From Candidatus Woesearchaeota archaeon (lineage in GTDB: Archaea; Nanobdellota; Nanobdellia; Woesearchaeales; DSVV01), in assembly GCA_018657385.1 (NCBI GenBank), contig JABHXF010000054.1:1-47320 (forward strand): a stretch of 47,320 nucleotides of DNA, given 5' to 3'. The translations under genes were made by a program, and so were the position numbers. Shown piece after piece: positions 24,578 to 34,691 of this stretch. Numbering within the stretch: position 1 is the first letter of the stretch; every line of letters begins with the position of its first letter. Below the pieces are notes generated by a model. It did no database searches, was not told the origin of the DNA, and saw only the letters and a program-made list of their open reading frames with translations.

Positions 24578-25782
24578 TTAATTACAATACCATTCGCTTC
24601 TTTTTTAGCTGCATATAGGGAATTGTCTGCTCTATTAATCCAGTCGTCAAAGGAGTCATCATACTTGGAAACTTTATCTATTCCAATGCTAGCAAAAATT
24701 GGGGCACCAGTTGGTAAAAGGTATTTACCTATTTGTTTTTTTATTTCAATCGCAATTTCTCTAACATATTCAAGTGAATCAGACTTAACAGCAAATGCAA
24801 ATTCATCTCCGCCTTGTCTGTAACTGGTTAAATCTTTATATTGGTTACTTATTTTTTCTAATACACTCCCAATATGGATTAATACTTTATCTCCTTCATT
24901 ATGTCCGAAACCATCATTAATTCCTTTGAATTTGTCAACGTCTATTAATCCTAAATAATGATTTTCTTCTTTTTCTCTTGAATCATTAAAATATTGTTCT
25001 AAGTCTTGATGAAACTTTCTTCTATTATATAATTCTGTTAATCCATCTCTTAATGCAAGTTCTTCTAATCGTACGTTTGCTTCTTCTAATTGTGCATTTG
25101 CGTCTTCTAATTCTCTATTTACTATTTCCAATTGAATATTTGCTTCTTCTAATAATTTTTCTTTTTTTTCTTGTTCATGGTGTTCAAGAACTCTTGAAAC
25201 TTGTGTACCAACAAATTCTCCTACTTCTTCTAGTATTTCAAATTCACTTGTTCCAACTATTTTAACTTCAGGATCATAATTTACTACAATTACACCTTTG
25301 ATTTGTTTTGGATAAGTTGATGATTCACCTTTATATGGGATTGTAATAAATCCTTTTTCTACTATATGGTTTAGTGGATCATTTTCTGTTAATTCTTCTC
25401 TTAAGTCAGTGTGAATATCTAGGCTGTAATGCATATGTTCTTCATTTATTATTTCTCTTAATACTCTATTTTGTTGTACACTAAATCTTACACTTTCATC
25501 CTTAAACTGGTCAGGTAAGTCCAAATATGCCATTAACACACATTCATCTTCAGATTCTCTATGTCTATATATTCTAGGTGAAGCATAGCCATGTGTTTTT
25601 AAAGCTTCAAGAACAATATCTAAGCTTCTATGGATCTCATTTTCTCGCATCATACTTCTGATATCATAGATTAATTGGTCTCCTTCTCTTCTTTGCTCTT
25701 CTCTCCTATCATCTAGTTTATCATCTAAACCAAAGTTCCCATTAATTCTTACTAATCCATAACGTAATGCTTTTCTTACCAT
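24574..25782 (-). CDS. GAF-GGDEF diguanylate cyclase
   Basis: A 402-residue protein that should make cyclic di-GMP from two GTP. Residues about 30-205 look like a GAF-type sensor. A coiled-coil of repeated LEEANxxLE units links it to a GGDEF domain. The catalytic marks are complete: DGLTELYNRRKF, IDVDKFKGINDGFGHNEGD and RQGGDEF (GGDEF at 324-328). No RxxD inhibitory site is evident. No membrane segment is seen, so it is probably soluble. GGDEF proteins are rare in archaea, and no EAL or PilZ partner lies in the window. Acquisition from bacteria is likely, but base composition matches the neighbours. Confidence 0.93.
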   Translation of the reverse strand: MVRKALRYGLVRINGNFGLDDKLDDRREEQRREGDQLIYDIRSMMRENEIHRSLDIVLEALKTHGYASPRIYRHRESEDECVLMAYLDLPDQFKDESVRFSVQQNRVLREIINEEHMHYSLDIHTDLREELTENDPLNHIVEKGFITIPYKGESSTYPKQIKGVIVVNYDPEVKIVGTSEFEILEEVGEFVGTQVSRVLEHHEQEKKEKLLEEANIQLEIVNRELEDANAQLEEANVRLEELALRDGLTELYNRRKFHQDLEQYFNDSREKEENHYLGLIDVDKFKGINDGFGHNEGDKVLIHIGSVLEKISNQYKDLTSYRQGGDEFAFAVKSDSLEYVREIAIEIKKQIGKYLLPTGAPIFASIGIDKVSKYDDSFDDWINRADNSLYAAKKEANGIVIN

Positions 25783-26066
25783 TTTCTATTTTTCTTAATT
25801 TCTCTCAAATCTTTATATAATTTATATATATTGGTGAAGTTGGTTGGAACAAAACACCACTTTATAAATCTTCTTAATAAATATTAAAAATAATTATTAT
25901 ATAATATAATACCATAATATAATAATAAATACCAAAAGCTTTATAAACAAAGGAAAATGAAGTAGATTGATGAAAATGGCACTTATCATCCCTTCTTATT
26001 CAGAAATAAAGCTTTAATTAGTTAGTTAAAGCTCTATAGGGAGAAATAGGGGTCCTTAGCTAAATT
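25783..26066. other. Intergenic region before tRNA-Asp
   Basis: About 284 bases with no convincing gene. The left part holds an A/T-rich promoter region for the minus-strand GGDEF gene. CTTTATAAACAA at 25939-25950 is a good plus-strand TATA box, pointing to a start near 25970 and so to a 5' leader of about 100 bases ahead of tRNA-Asp, or to a separate small RNA. A 15-codon frame at 25970 is too short to support. Confidence 0.4.
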
Positions 26067-26182
26067 GCCCTGGTAGTGTAGCTCGGCACAGTTAATAATG
26101 CCCGTAGGGGTTTCGTTTACTGCGATTACTATCATGAAGCCCTGTCGAGGCTTCGACTCGGGTTCGAATCCCGACCAGGGCG
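26067..26182 (+). tRNA. tRNA-Asp(GUC) with D-loop intron
   Basis: Acceptor GCCCTGG/CCAGGGC, T-arm TCGGG-TTCGAAT-CCCGA, and anticodon arm AAGCC-CTGTCGA-GGCTT giving GTC. The anticodon loop has no intron. The D-loop carries about 41 extra bases (26088-26128). Removing them joins TAGCTCGGC to CTATCAT and restores a normal archaeal tRNA-Asp D-arm. The splice points could shift by one or two bases. Confidence 0.9.
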
Positions 26183-26197
26183 TATATAAGAAAGCTC

Positions 26198-26230
26198 AAA
26201 TCTCTGCTTTAGCAGAGATTTTAGATTTTT
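26198..26230 (+). terminator. Hairpin terminator after tRNA-Asp
   Basis: AAATCTCTGC (26198-26207), loop TTTA, and GCAGAGATTT (26212-26221) form a perfect 10-bp stem, followed by TAGATTTTT. It lies 16 bases after the tRNA end, as expected of a terminator or processing hairpin. Confidence 0.7.
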
Positions 26231-26331
26231 ATATATTCAATAATGCCAGATGAACTTGTGAATCTGCATTATTTTTATCTGTCCAAAGGGCAGGATTAAC
26301 CAAAATAACAACAAACAGCAACAATCAATAT

Positions 26332-26430
26332 GGGCCGTTAGCTCAGCCTGGTATGTATTATTAATAATACACAGGAGAGAGCACTCGACTTTTAATCGAG
26401 TGGTCGCGAGTTCGAACCTCGTACGGCCCA
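26332..26430 (+). tRNA. tRNA-Lys(UUU) with D-loop intron
   Basis: Acceptor GGGCCGT/ACGGCCC with discriminator A, T-arm CGAG-TTCGAAC-CTCG, and anticodon arm CTCGA-CTTTTAA-TCGAG giving TTT. The D-arm GCTC...GAGC holds about 24-26 extra bases after AGCCTGGT. These contain the perfect palindrome TGTATTATTAATAATACA (26354-26371), which would fold as an intron hairpin. No anticodon intron. Confidence 0.92.
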
Positions 26431-26508
26431 TTCATATTCATTTGCATTCATATTCACTATTATTATCATAATTAAAATAATAAACAACAATTCCTGGAGG
26501 ATAGCAAT

Positions 26509-26754
26509 ATGGCAACACCAAAATTCGACGTAACAAAACACATTCTTGTTCCGAAACATACTATCATTTCTGAAAGAGAAAGAAAACAAGTATTGGAGAA
26601 ATACAACATCACTTATAAGGAATTACCTAAAATTCTTGTAAATGATTCAGCAATTAAACATCTTAAACCAAAGGTAGGAGATATTGTTAAAATTGTAAGG
26701 GCTAGTCTTACAGCAGGAGAAACTATATACTATAGGGGTGTTATCAATGCATAA
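26509..26754 (+). CDS. rpoH: DNA-directed RNA polymerase subunit H (Rpb5-like)
   Basis: An 81-residue archaeal RNA polymerase subunit H, equal to the C-terminal assembly domain of eukaryotic Rpb5. HILVPKHTIISERERKQVLE and the end LKPKVGDIVKIVRASLTAGE...YYRGV are family hallmarks. The start is set by the strong Shine-Dalgarno GGAGGAT. It leads the polymerase operon and its stop overlaps the start of rpoB''. Confidence 0.95.
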   Translation: MATPKFDVTKHILVPKHTIISERERKQVLEKYNITYKELPKILVNDSAIKHLKPKVGDIVKIVRASLTAGETIYYRGVINA

Positions 26755-28234
26755 ACCTTCAAGAATTTTATTAAAAAAATATTTTGATGAACATAATTTT
26801 GTTGCTTCTGATATTGAATCTTTTAATTCTTTTATTGAGAATGAATTGCAAAAAATTATTGAAGAAAACAGAGTTATTGAACCAACAATAATTCCTCATA
26901 ATATTGATGAATTTAAGATTAGGTTGGATAAAATATGGGTAACAAAACCTGAAATTACTGAAGCAGATGGTTCTAAAAGACCAATTTTTCCAATTGAAGC
27001 AAGACTAAGAAAAATAAGTTATGCTGCTCCAGTTTACATTGAGGTAAGTGCACATATTAATGGTATTCAACGTGAATCATTTACAACTCAGGTTGGTAGT
27101 TTACCAATTATGTTAAAATCAAATTTCTGTCATCTAAATAAATTAAATAAAGATGAATTAACTCTAAAAGGAGAAGATCCTGATGATGATGGAGGATATT
27201 TTATTATTAATGGTTCTGAAAGAGTTTTAATTGATGTTGAAGATTTATGTGCTAATAAATTTTTAATACATAAGGCTTCAATTGGTCCAAGTAAGTTTGT
27301 TGGAAAAATATTTTCAGAATTTGGTTCTTTTAAAATACCACACACAATGGAAAGAATGAAAGATGGTATGTTTTATTTAACTTTTACAAGAGTAAAAAGA
27401 ATGCCTATTGTTATGATTGTTAAAGCACTTGGATTAACAAAAGATGAGGATATTATGAAATTTGTAACGGGTGGAGAACAAAATGATATGGTGTTTGTAA
27501 ATTTATTAGAATTTGTTGATGTAAAAAATGAAGAAGAAGCACTTGATTGGATTGCAAAGAGAATTGGTATAACACAATCAAAAGAAATTAGAGTAGATAG
27601 GATGAAAGAAATTATTGATCGTTATCTTTTACCTCATTTAGGAACTAAAAAAGAAGATAGAATTCTTAAAGCATACAACTTGTGCAAATATCTAAAAAAA
27701 TATGTTTCAGTTGTTAAAGGAGATAGAACAACAGATGATAAAGATCACTACATGAACAAAAGAGTAAAAATGAGTGGTGATTTATTAGCAGATTTATTTA
27801 GAGTTAATCTAAAAGTTTTAATTGGAGATATGTTATATAATTTCCAAAGGATAGTTAAGAGAGGTAAGTTTCCAAGTATTAAAGTTGTTATCAGAGACAA
27901 ATTATTAACATCTAGATTATATAGTTCAATGGCAACTGGTAATTGGGTTGGTGGAAGAAAAGGTATTTCTCAAAGAATTCAGAGAATTAATTATCTTGAA
28001 TGTTTAAGTCATTTACAAAGAGTTGTTTCACCTTTATCAACAACTCAAGAAAACTTTCAAGCAAGAGAACTTCATTGTACACATCTTGGAAGATTGTGTC
28101 CAATTGAAACTCCAGAAGGTACTAATATCGGGTTAAGAAAAAACCTTGCAATAATGGCTGAACTTAGTGTTCATTCAGATGAAGAAAAAATTATTAATTC
28201 ACTTAAGAATTTAGGATTAAAAACTATTATATAA
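26747..28234 (+). CDS. rpoB2: RNA polymerase subunit B'' (RpoB2)
   Basis: The N-terminal half of the second-largest polymerase subunit, 495 residues, encoded separately from B' as in many archaea. It contains the protrusion, lobe and fork regions (NGSERVLIDVEDLCANKF; YMNKRVKMSGDLLADLFRVN; CPIETPEGTNIGLRKNLA near the end). I choose the ATG at 26747, which overlaps rpoH by eight bases and has AGGGGTG upstream; a GTG at 26738 is also in frame. The B' gene follows after 11 bases. Confidence 0.95.
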   Translation: MHKPSRILLKKYFDEHNFVASDIESFNSFIENELQKIIEENRVIEPTIIPHNIDEFKIRLDKIWVTKPEITEADGSKRPIFPIEARLRKISYAAPVYIEVSAHINGIQRESFTTQVGSLPIMLKSNFCHLNKLNKDELTLKGEDPDDDGGYFIINGSERVLIDVEDLCANKFLIHKASIGPSKFVGKIFSEFGSFKIPHTMERMKDGMFYLTFTRVKRMPIVMIVKALGLTKDEDIMKFVTGGEQNDMVFVNLLEFVDVKNEEEALDWIAKRIGITQSKEIRVDRMKEIIDRYLLPHLGTKKEDRILKAYNLCKYLKKYVSVVKGDRTTDDKDHYMNKRVKMSGDLLADLFRVNLKVLIGDMLYNFQRIVKRGKFPSIKVVIRDKLLTSRLYSSMATGNWVGGRKGISQRIQRINYLECLSHLQRVVSPLSTTQENFQARELHCTHLGRLCPIETPEGTNIGLRKNLAIMAELSVHSDEEKIINSLKNLGLKTII

Positions 28235-28245
28235 ATGGTGATAGA

Positions 28246-30048
28246 ATGACTGAAGTATACTTAAATGGGAAATACGTTGGGGATGTTGAAAATCCACAAG
28301 AATTTGTAGATCATATAGTTACAGAAAGAAGAAAAAATGTGTTAACAGATAATCTTAATGTTCTGTATAATGAAAAAAATAATATAATTGAAATAGAATC
28401 TTCAAAAGGAAGATTAAGAAGACCTTTAATTGTTGTTAAAGATGGAAAACCATTAATAACAGAAAAACATATTGCTCAATTAGAAAAAGAGGAGTTATCA
28501 TGGACTGATCTTGTTTCTCAAGGTTTAATTGAATATTTAGATGCACTTGAAGAAGAAAATGCTTTAGTTGCATTTACAGAAGATGATTTAACACCAGAAC
28601 ATACACATATGGAAGTTTCAACTTTATCCTTCTTAGGTGTTTGTGCATCATTAGTTCCATTTAGTAATCATAATCAATCTGCTAGAGTAAATGCAGGAGC
28701 AAAAAACCAAAAACAAGCTCTTGGTTTATATGTTGCAAATTATTTAATTAGGATGGATATGGATGTTAATTTACTTCAGTCCCCACAAGTTCCACTAGTT
28801 AGGTCTGCAATGCATACTATTTCAGAATATGGGAAACATCCTTCAGGACAAAATCTTGTTGTTGCGATTATGAGTTATAAGGGATATAACATGGAGGACG
28901 CAATTATTCTTAACAAAGGTTCTATTGAAAGAGGATTAGGAAGAAGTACTTATTTTAGACCAAGTATTGCTGAAGAATTACGTTACTCAGGTGGTCTTAT
29001 TGATGAAGTAGGAGTTCCTGACAAAGAAGTTAAAGGATATAAAAGTGAAAAAGATTATAGATTATTGGAAGGTGATGGAATTATTTATCCTGAAGCAGCA
29101 ATTGCAGAAGGTGACGTATTAATTGGAAAAACTTCACCTCCTAGATTTTTAAGTAGTATGGATGAATATAATTTAGCTTCAAACTTAAGAAGAGAATCTT
29201 CACTTACTGTAAAACACGGAGAGAAAGGAGTTACAGACATGGTATTAATTACTGAAAATGAAGAAGGTAATAAATTAGTACAAGTAAGAATCCGTGATTT
29301 AAGAACTCCAGAAGTTGGAGATAAATTTACATCTCGTCATGGTCAAAAAGGTGTTGTTGGATTAATTGTTAATCACACAGACATGCCATTTTCAGCATCT
29401 GGTATTGTTCCTGATTTAATCTTTTCTCCTCATGGTATTCCTACAAGAATGACTATTGCTCATTTGCTAGAATTAGTTTCTGGAAAAGTTGCTGCATTAG
29501 GAGGAAGATATGTTGATGCAACTACTTTTGATAGTGAAAAGGAATCAGATATAAGAAATGAATTATTAACTCTTGGTTTTAGAGAAAATGGTACAGAAAC
29601 AATGTATAATGGATTAACAGGAGAACAATTTGAAGCAAAGATTTATGTTGGAAATATGTATTATTTAAAACTTAAGCATATGGTTGCTAACAAATTACAC
29701 TCAAGAGCTCGTGGTCCTATCCAATTATTAACAAGACAACCAACCGAAGGTAGAGCTAAAGAAGGTGGTCTAAGATTGGGTGAGATGGAGAAAGATACTT
29801 TTGTAGCACATGGTGCAAGTTTATTACTTAAAGAAAGATTTGATGCAGACAAAACAGTTGTTCCAGTATGTGAAGAATGTGGTTTAATTGCAATCAAAGA
29901 TGAATATAAAAACAGACATTATTGTCCTGTTTGTGGTGATGATGTAGAAATTACAAACATAGAATTAGCATACGCATTCAAACTGATATTAGATGAGTTC
30001 AAAAGTTTATGTGTATATCCAAAACTGCAATTAAAAAGCATGTACTAG
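28246..30048 (+). CDS. rpoB1: RNA polymerase subunit B' (RpoB1)
   Basis: The C-terminal half of the second-largest subunit, 600 residues. YKGYNMEDAIILNKGSIERG and KFTSRHGQKGVVG form the hybrid-binding and active-site region. GEMEKDTFVAHGASLLLKER precedes a zinc site, CEECGLIA...CPVCGDD. The Shine-Dalgarno GGTGAT lies six bases before the ATG. The split from B'' is a clean pair of genes, not a frameshift, since stop, ribosome-binding site and start are all in place. Confidence 0.95.
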   Translation: MTEVYLNGKYVGDVENPQEFVDHIVTERRKNVLTDNLNVLYNEKNNIIEIESSKGRLRRPLIVVKDGKPLITEKHIAQLEKEELSWTDLVSQGLIEYLDALEEENALVAFTEDDLTPEHTHMEVSTLSFLGVCASLVPFSNHNQSARVNAGAKNQKQALGLYVANYLIRMDMDVNLLQSPQVPLVRSAMHTISEYGKHPSGQNLVVAIMSYKGYNMEDAIILNKGSIERGLGRSTYFRPSIAEELRYSGGLIDEVGVPDKEVKGYKSEKDYRLLEGDGIIYPEAAIAEGDVLIGKTSPPRFLSSMDEYNLASNLRRESSLTVKHGEKGVTDMVLITENEEGNKLVQVRIRDLRTPEVGDKFTSRHGQKGVVGLIVNHTDMPFSASGIVPDLIFSPHGIPTRMTIAHLLELVSGKVAALGGRYVDATTFDSEKESDIRNELLTLGFRENGTETMYNGLTGEQFEAKIYVGNMYYLKLKHMVANKLHSRARGPIQLLTRQPTEGRAKEGGLRLGEMEKDTFVAHGASLLLKERFDADKTVVPVCEECGLIAIKDEYKNRHYCPVCGDDVEITNIELAYAFKLILDEFKSLCVYPKLQLKSMY

Positions 30049-30056
30049 GTGTAAAA

Positions 30057-32663
30057 ATGATGGGCCCCTCAATTCATAAAAAAGTCGATTCAATTGTTTT
30101 TGGAGTTTTTAGTCCAAAAATAATCAAAAAAATGTCATCTGCTAAGGTAGTAACTCCTGAGCTTTACGATAAGGAAGGTTATCCTGTAGATGGTGGTCTA
30201 ATGGATATTAGATTAGGTGTTATTGATCCTGGATTAAGATGTAAAACTTGTGGTCAGAAATTAAAAGAATGTACTGGTCATTTTGGATACATAGAATTAG
30301 CAAGACCAGTAATACATTATAATTTTGTTTCAACAGTTCTAACTTTATTAAGATCAACTTGTAGGGAATGTGGTCGTGTACTTATTCCTAAAAATAAAAT
30401 TGATTCTTATGCAAAAGTATTAGATCAGGCAGAACAAGAAGGTGGAATTTCTGCAAGAAGATCAAAAATTAAGGAAATAATTACAACTTTAAGAACAACA
30501 AATAAATGTCCTTGGTGTAAATCAAGACAGCAAAAAGTTGTAATTGAAAAACCTACATCATTTTATGAAAATGAAAAAAGAATTACACCAATTGAAGCAA
30601 GAGCAAGATTGGAAAAAGTTCCAGATGAAGATTGTATGTTATTTGGTATTAATGCTAAAGCTTTTAGACCTGAATGGTCAGTTTTAACAGTTCTTCCAAT
30701 TCCTCCAGTAACAATGCGTCCTTCAATCACACTAGAAAGTGGAGAAAGAAGTGAAGACGATTTAACACACAAGTTAGGAGATATTGTTAGAATTAACCAA
30801 AGATTATTTGAAAATATTAATGCAGGTGCTCCGGAAATTATTATTGAGGATTTATGGGACTTATTGCAATATCACATTACAACATTCTTTGACAATGCAG
30901 TTGCACAATTACCTCCTGCTCGTCATAGAAGTGGTCAGCCATTAAAAACAATTTCTGCAAGAATCAAAAGTAAGGAAGGAAGAATTAGGCATAACTTAGC
31001 AGGAAAAAGAACAAATTTTTCAGCTCGTACTGTTATTTCTCCAGATCCTATGATTGATTTAGATGAAGTTGGTATTCCAATTATTGTAGCAATGAAATTA
31101 TCTGTTCCTGAAAAAGTAACAGAATGGAATGCAGAATACTTAAAGAAATTTATTGATCGTGGTCCTAAAAAATATCCTGGTGCAAATTATGTTGTGAGAC
31201 CAGATGGAAAGAAAAAGAAAATTACAGATGAAACAAAAGAACAAGTTATAGAAGAATTACAGCCTGGTTATAGTGTTGAAAGACATTTAATGGATGGCGA
31301 TATTGCAATCTTTAACAGACAACCATCTCTTCACAGAATGAGTATGATGTGTCATCGTATTAGAGTATTGCCAAATAAAACATTTAGATTAAATCCAGCT
31401 GTTTGTGCTCCATATAACGCAGATTTTGATGGGGACGAAATGAATTTACACGTACCTCAAACAGAAGAAGCAAGAATTGAAGCAGAAATTTTAATGCAGG
31501 TTAAGACACAGTTAATTTCTCCAAGATATGGGTTAAGTATTATTGGTTGTATACAGGATGCAATTACTGGGAATTATTTATTAACAAAAGCATTAAACTT
31601 CTCAAGAGAAGAAGCTGTTGAATTATTATTAGCAGCAAGAGAAAATGATTTATCTAGTTTGTCAAATAAACAGAAGTTTTCAGGTAAAGAAATCTTTAGT
31701 GTTTTACTTCCAACTGATTTTAATTTTGAAGGTAAATCTAAAGGTTTTACTGGAGATGAAAAAGTAGACATGAAAAATGATACTGTGGTTGTAATTAAAA
31801 AGGGACAGCTGGAAAGTGGTATTATGGATAAAGCTAATTTAGGAGAAGGTTCTGGTTTAATGCTTAGAAATTTAGTTAAACAATATGGTGAGCAAAAAGC
31901 AATTGAAATTTTGGGTAAGATCTTTAGATTAGGAATTGAAGTCTTGCTAAAATTAGGATTTAGCTGTTGTTTACATGATACTGATATGCCAAAGGAAGCA
32001 AGAGAAGAAATTGAAAATACACTTTCAAAAGCTTATGAAGATGTAGATGAAATGATTGCTCAGTTTAATGAAGGAAAATTAGAAGCTTTCCCTGGAAGAA
32101 GTGTTGAAGAAACTTTAGAATTAAAGATTTTGGAAAGATTAAATGGTGCTAGAAATAAAACAGGTGGAATTGTTGGAGATTTTGCTCAAAAAGATTCCTC
32201 TACTATTATTATGGCAAATTCTGGAGCAAGAGGTAATCCATTAAACTTAGCTCAAATGGCAGGTTGCGTTGGTCAGCAAGCTTTAAGAGGTAAAAGAATT
32301 GATTTAGGTTATAGTGGGAGAACATTATCAGCTTTTAAGAAAGGTGATTTAAGTCCGGATTCAAGAGGATTTATTAGAAATAGTTTTAAGAAAGGTCTTG
32401 CACCTCACGAATTTTTCTTTGGAGCAATGACTGGACGAGACTCATTAATGGATACTGCTTTAAGAACACCAAAATCCGGTTATCTTTATAGAAGATTAGC
32501 TAATGCAATGCAGGATGTAAAAATTGAGTATGATGAAAGTGTAAGAGATGCAACTGGCAATGTAATACAATTTAATTATGGTGAAGATAATTTAGATGTT
32601 TCAAAAACAGAAGGCGGAAAGCTTAATGTTCAAAGAATTATTAAATCAGTGTTAAAGGCATGA
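30057..32663 (+). CDS. rpoA1: RNA polymerase subunit A' (RpoA1)
   Basis: The larger part of the largest polymerase subunit, 868 residues. The catalytic Mg2+ triad is [14 protein letters not shown]. The N-terminal zinc sites are [16 protein letters not shown] and CRECGR...CPWCK. A frame start at 30009 would overlap rpoB', but AGGTG just upstream of the ATG at 30057 ([13 protein letters not shown]) marks the true start. It ends at the usual A'/A'' break in the trigger-loop and jaw region and overlaps rpoA2 by four bases. Confidence 0.95.
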   Translation: MMGPSIHKKVDSIVFGVFSPKIIKKMSSAKVVTPELYDKEGYPVDGGLMDIRLGVIDPGLRCKTCGQKLKECTGHFGYIELARPVIHYNFVSTVLTLLRSTCRECGRVLIPKNKIDSYAKVLDQAEQEGGISARRSKIKEIITTLRTTNKCPWCKSRQQKVVIEKPTSFYENEKRITPIEARARLEKVPDEDCMLFGINAKAFRPEWSVLTVLPIPPVTMRPSITLESGERSEDDLTHKLGDIVRINQRLFENINAGAPEIIIEDLWDLLQYHITTFFDNAVAQLPPARHRSGQPLKTISARIKSKEGRIRHNLAGKRTNFSARTVISPDPMIDLDEVGIPIIVAMKLSVPEKVTEWNAEYLKKFIDRGPKKYPGANYVVRPDGKKKKITDETKEQVIEELQPGYSVERHLMDGDIAIFNRQPSLHRMSMMCHRIRVLPNKTFRLNPAVCAPYNADFDGDEMNLHVPQTEEARIEAEILMQVKTQLISPRYGLSIIGCIQDAITGNYLLTKALNFSREEAVELLLAARENDLSSLSNKQKFSGKEIFSVLLPTDFNFEGKSKGFTGDEKVDMKNDTVVVIKKGQLESGIMDKANLGEGSGLMLRNLVKQYGEQKAIEILGKIFRLGIEVLLKLGFSCCLHDTDMPKEAREEIENTLSKAYEDVDEMIAQFNEGKLEAFPGRSVEETLELKILERLNGARNKTGGIVGDFAQKDSSTIIMANSGARGNPLNLAQMAGCVGQQALRGKRIDLGYSGRTLSAFKKGDLSPDSRGFIRNSFKKGLAPHEFFFGAMTGRDSLMDTALRTPKSGYLYRRLANAMQDVKIEYDESVRDATGNVIQFNYGEDNLDVSKTEGGKLNVQRIIKSVLKA

Positions 32664-33805
32664 GGTTAATGAAAATGGATGATGTACTAAAAGAATATTC
32701 AAAACAATTACCAATCAAGATAATTGATGAAGTTAAAAAATCAGTTCCGAAAAATGTCTCTAAATCAAAATTAAAAGAGATAATGGAAAATATATTAGAA
32801 GAATACAAATCAATGAAAGTTGCATTTGGTGAATCTGTTGGATTAATTAGTGCAGAATCAATTGGTGAACCAGGAACACAGATGACATTAAATACATTCC
32901 ACTTTGCAGGTGTATCAGAGATGAACGTTACAATGGGTTTACCAAGAATTATTGAGATTCTTGATTGTAGTAAATCATTATCAACACCAATGATGGAAAT
33001 TTATTTAACTTCTCCATTAAATAAAGGAAAAGGAATTAAAGAATACGCAGAAAAAATTAAAGAAACAACATTAGGAGAATGTATTAAGGAAGTTTCTGTT
33101 AATTTAGGTAATTCAACTATTGAGGTTGAAACTGATGATAATAAAATGAATATTCTTAAGATTACAAAAAATAAAATTATTAAAATAGTTAATACAAGCC
33201 TTAAAGGTTATACTGTAAAAGAAAGTGGAAATTTAATTATTCTAAAACCAAGAGGCAAAGAAGATACAGTTAATAATTTGTTTAAGACAAAAGAAAAGAT
33301 TAAGTCAATCTATGTTTCAGGAATTAAAGGCATTACTCAGGTTCTTCCAGTTAAGAAAGGAGAAGAGTATGTTATTGTAACTGCTGGAACAAATCTTAAA
33401 GAAGTACTAGGTATGGAAGGTGTTGATTCAAGTCGATCCTTTAGTAATGATATCAGAGAAATAAATTCAATTTTAGGAATTGAAGCTGCTAGACAATCTA
33501 TTTTAAATGAAGTAACAAAAGTAATTGATGTTCAAGGTTTAAATGTTGATGTAAGGCATATTATGCTTGTTGCTGATACTATGAGTATTAGTGGATTAGT
33601 TAAAGGAATAACAAGATATGGTGTTGTAAGTGAAAAATCAAGTGTATTAGCAAGAGCATCATTTGAAACACCATTAAGACATGTAATTAATGCTTCTATT
33701 TCAGGAGAAAAAGATGAGCTTAATAGTGTAGTTGAGAATGTTATGCTTAATCAAGTTATCCCAGTAGGTAGTGGTGTTCCTAAATTAGTAGTAAGAAAGG
33801 AGTAA
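32660..33805 (+). CDS. rpoA2: RNA polymerase subunit A'' (RpoA2)
   Basis: The C-terminal part of the largest subunit, 381 residues. [20 protein letters not shown] followed by [15 protein letters not shown] is the trigger-loop and bridge-proximal segment. The C-terminal cleft region [20 protein letters not shown] is intact. The ATG overlaps the rpoA1 stop as ATGA; a second ATG nine bases on, preceded by GAGGTTA, is an alternative start. Confidence 0.95.
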   Translation: MRLMKMDDVLKEYSKQLPIKIIDEVKKSVPKNVSKSKLKEIMENILEEYKSMKVAFGESVGLISAESIGEPGTQMTLNTFHFAGVSEMNVTMGLPRIIEILDCSKSLSTPMMEIYLTSPLNKGKGIKEYAEKIKETTLGECIKEVSVNLGNSTIEVETDDNKMNILKITKNKIIKIVNTSLKGYTVKESGNLIILKPRGKEDTVNNLFKTKEKIKSIYVSGIKGITQVLPVKKGEEYVIVTAGTNLKEVLGMEGVDSSRSFSNDIREINSILGIEAARQSILNEVTKVIDVQGLNVDVRHIMLVADTMSISGLVKGITRYGVVSEKSSVLARASFETPLRHVINASISGEKDELNSVVENVMLNQVIPVGSGVPKLVVRKE

Positions 33806-33810
33806 TTTTG

Positions 33811-33849
33811 CCCTATTTTACTACAAATTATAGTAAAATTTAAAAAGGG
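33811..33849 (+). other. Hairpin between rpoA2 and L30e
   Basis: ATTTTACTA (33815-33823) and TAGTAAAAT (33831-33839) form a perfect 9-bp stem, flanked by CCCT and AGGG that can extend the pairing. A T-run does not follow, so it is more likely a processing or stability element than a full terminator. It marks the boundary between the polymerase genes and the ribosomal-type genes. Confidence 0.5.
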
Positions 33850-33904
33850 ATTGTGGATGCTATGCATAATACAACATAATTTAATAAGAAATGAGTGATA
33901 ATCA

Positions 33905-34189
33905 ATGGCAAAAAAGAAAGAAATTGACAAAAATATTGAAGAATTAAACAAAAGCATTAGTAGTGGTAAGGCTGTATTAGGAGTTGATGAAACTCTTAAG
34001 AACCTGAGAAGAGGTAATGTAGCAAAGCTATTCTTATGCTCAAATATATCAGATTCAATGAAAGATGACTTAATTTATTATACTGATATTGCAAAAACTG
34101 AGGTGGTTGAGTTAAATTATCCTAATGATGAATTAGGAGCATTGTGTAAGAAGCCTTTTGCAGTTGCTGTTATTAGTATTTTAAAATGA
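33905..34189 (+). CDS. rpl30e: Ribosomal protein L30e
   Basis: A 94-residue member of the L7Ae/L30e RNA-binding family: GKAVLGVDETLKNLRRGNVA, a LFLCSNISDSM turn, and ELGALCKKPFAVAVISIL. Position between rpoA2 and nusA is the conserved archaeal order and supports L30e over L7Ae. The Shine-Dalgarno GAGTGAT precedes the ATG. Confidence 0.92.
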   Translation: MAKKKEIDKNIEELNKSISSGKAVLGVDETLKNLRRGNVAKLFLCSNISDSMKDDLIYYTDIAKTEVVELNYPNDELGALCKKPFAVAVISILK

Positions 34190-34207
34190 GGCTTTAGGTG
34201 AAATTAA

Positions 34208-34624
34208 GTGAAAATTAAATTTACTCCCGAATTAATGGGATTTATGAGTGTTTTTCACCGCATAACTAATGCAAATTTAAAAGATTGTTTTGTTGATGAC
34301 AATTCAACTTTAACATTTGTGGTTAGTACAGGTGAATTAGGTAAAGCAATTGGAAAAAAGGCAATAAATATTAAGTCGCTTGAAAAATCCTTTAAAAAAA
34401 AAGTAAGGATTATTGAGTTTCATGCTGAGCTTGAAAAATTCATAAAAAGCCTTGTGTATCCATCAAAAATTGATAGTATTGAATTACAAGAAAATATAGT
34501 TACAATACAATCAACAGATTCACAATCAAGAGGATATTTGATTGGAAGAGCTGCTTCCAATCTTCGCAATTATGAAAAAATTGTAAAAAGATATTTTGAT
34601 ATTATAGAAATTAAGGTCACTTAA
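34208..34624 (+). CDS. nusA: Archaeal NusA-like transcription factor (KH domains)
   Basis: A 138-residue two-KH protein. The first KH has STGELGKAIGKKAINIKSLE, the second has SQSRGYLIGRAASNLRNYEKI; both show the G-x-x-G type RNA-binding loop. Archaeal NusA lacks the bacterial N-terminal and S1 domains, so this short length is normal. It starts with GTG at 34208, supported by AGGTGA eight bases upstream. It lies between L30e and uS12 in the conserved order. Confidence 0.92.
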   Translation: MKIKFTPELMGFMSVFHRITNANLKDCFVDDNSTLTFVVSTGELGKAIGKKAINIKSLEKSFKKKVRIIEFHAELEKFIKSLVYPSKIDSIELQENIVTIQSTDSQSRGYLIGRAASNLRNYEKIVKRYFDIIEIKVT

Positions 34625-34631
34625 TCTCTAG

Positions 34632-34661
34632 GACACAAAAGAGTTTTGCTCTTTCCGTGTC
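34632..34661 (+). other. Stem-loop between nusA and uS12
   Basis: GACAC...GTGTC (34632-34636 / 34657-34661) surrounds AAAGAG-TTTTG-CTCTTT (34638-34654), giving an 11-bp interrupted hairpin directly after the nusA stop and 30 bases before the uS12 start. No T-run follows. A processing site or a regulatory structure for the ribosomal genes is possible. Confidence 0.55.
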
Positions 34662-34691
34662 GATGAAATAAAAGTAATGTAGGTAAGTAAA

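Noticed and set aside
25970-26017. 15-codon leaderless peptide
   Set aside because: Too short and without any supporting signal beyond the TATA box; noted only as an intergenic feature.
25967-26066. C/D box sRNA before tRNA-Asp
   Set aside because: A TTGATGA word resembles box C, but no CTGA box D is found at a suitable distance.
26747-30048. Frameshifted rpoB pseudogene
   Set aside because: A clean stop, an 11-base gap, a Shine-Dalgarno and a start; the B''/B' split is normal in many archaea.
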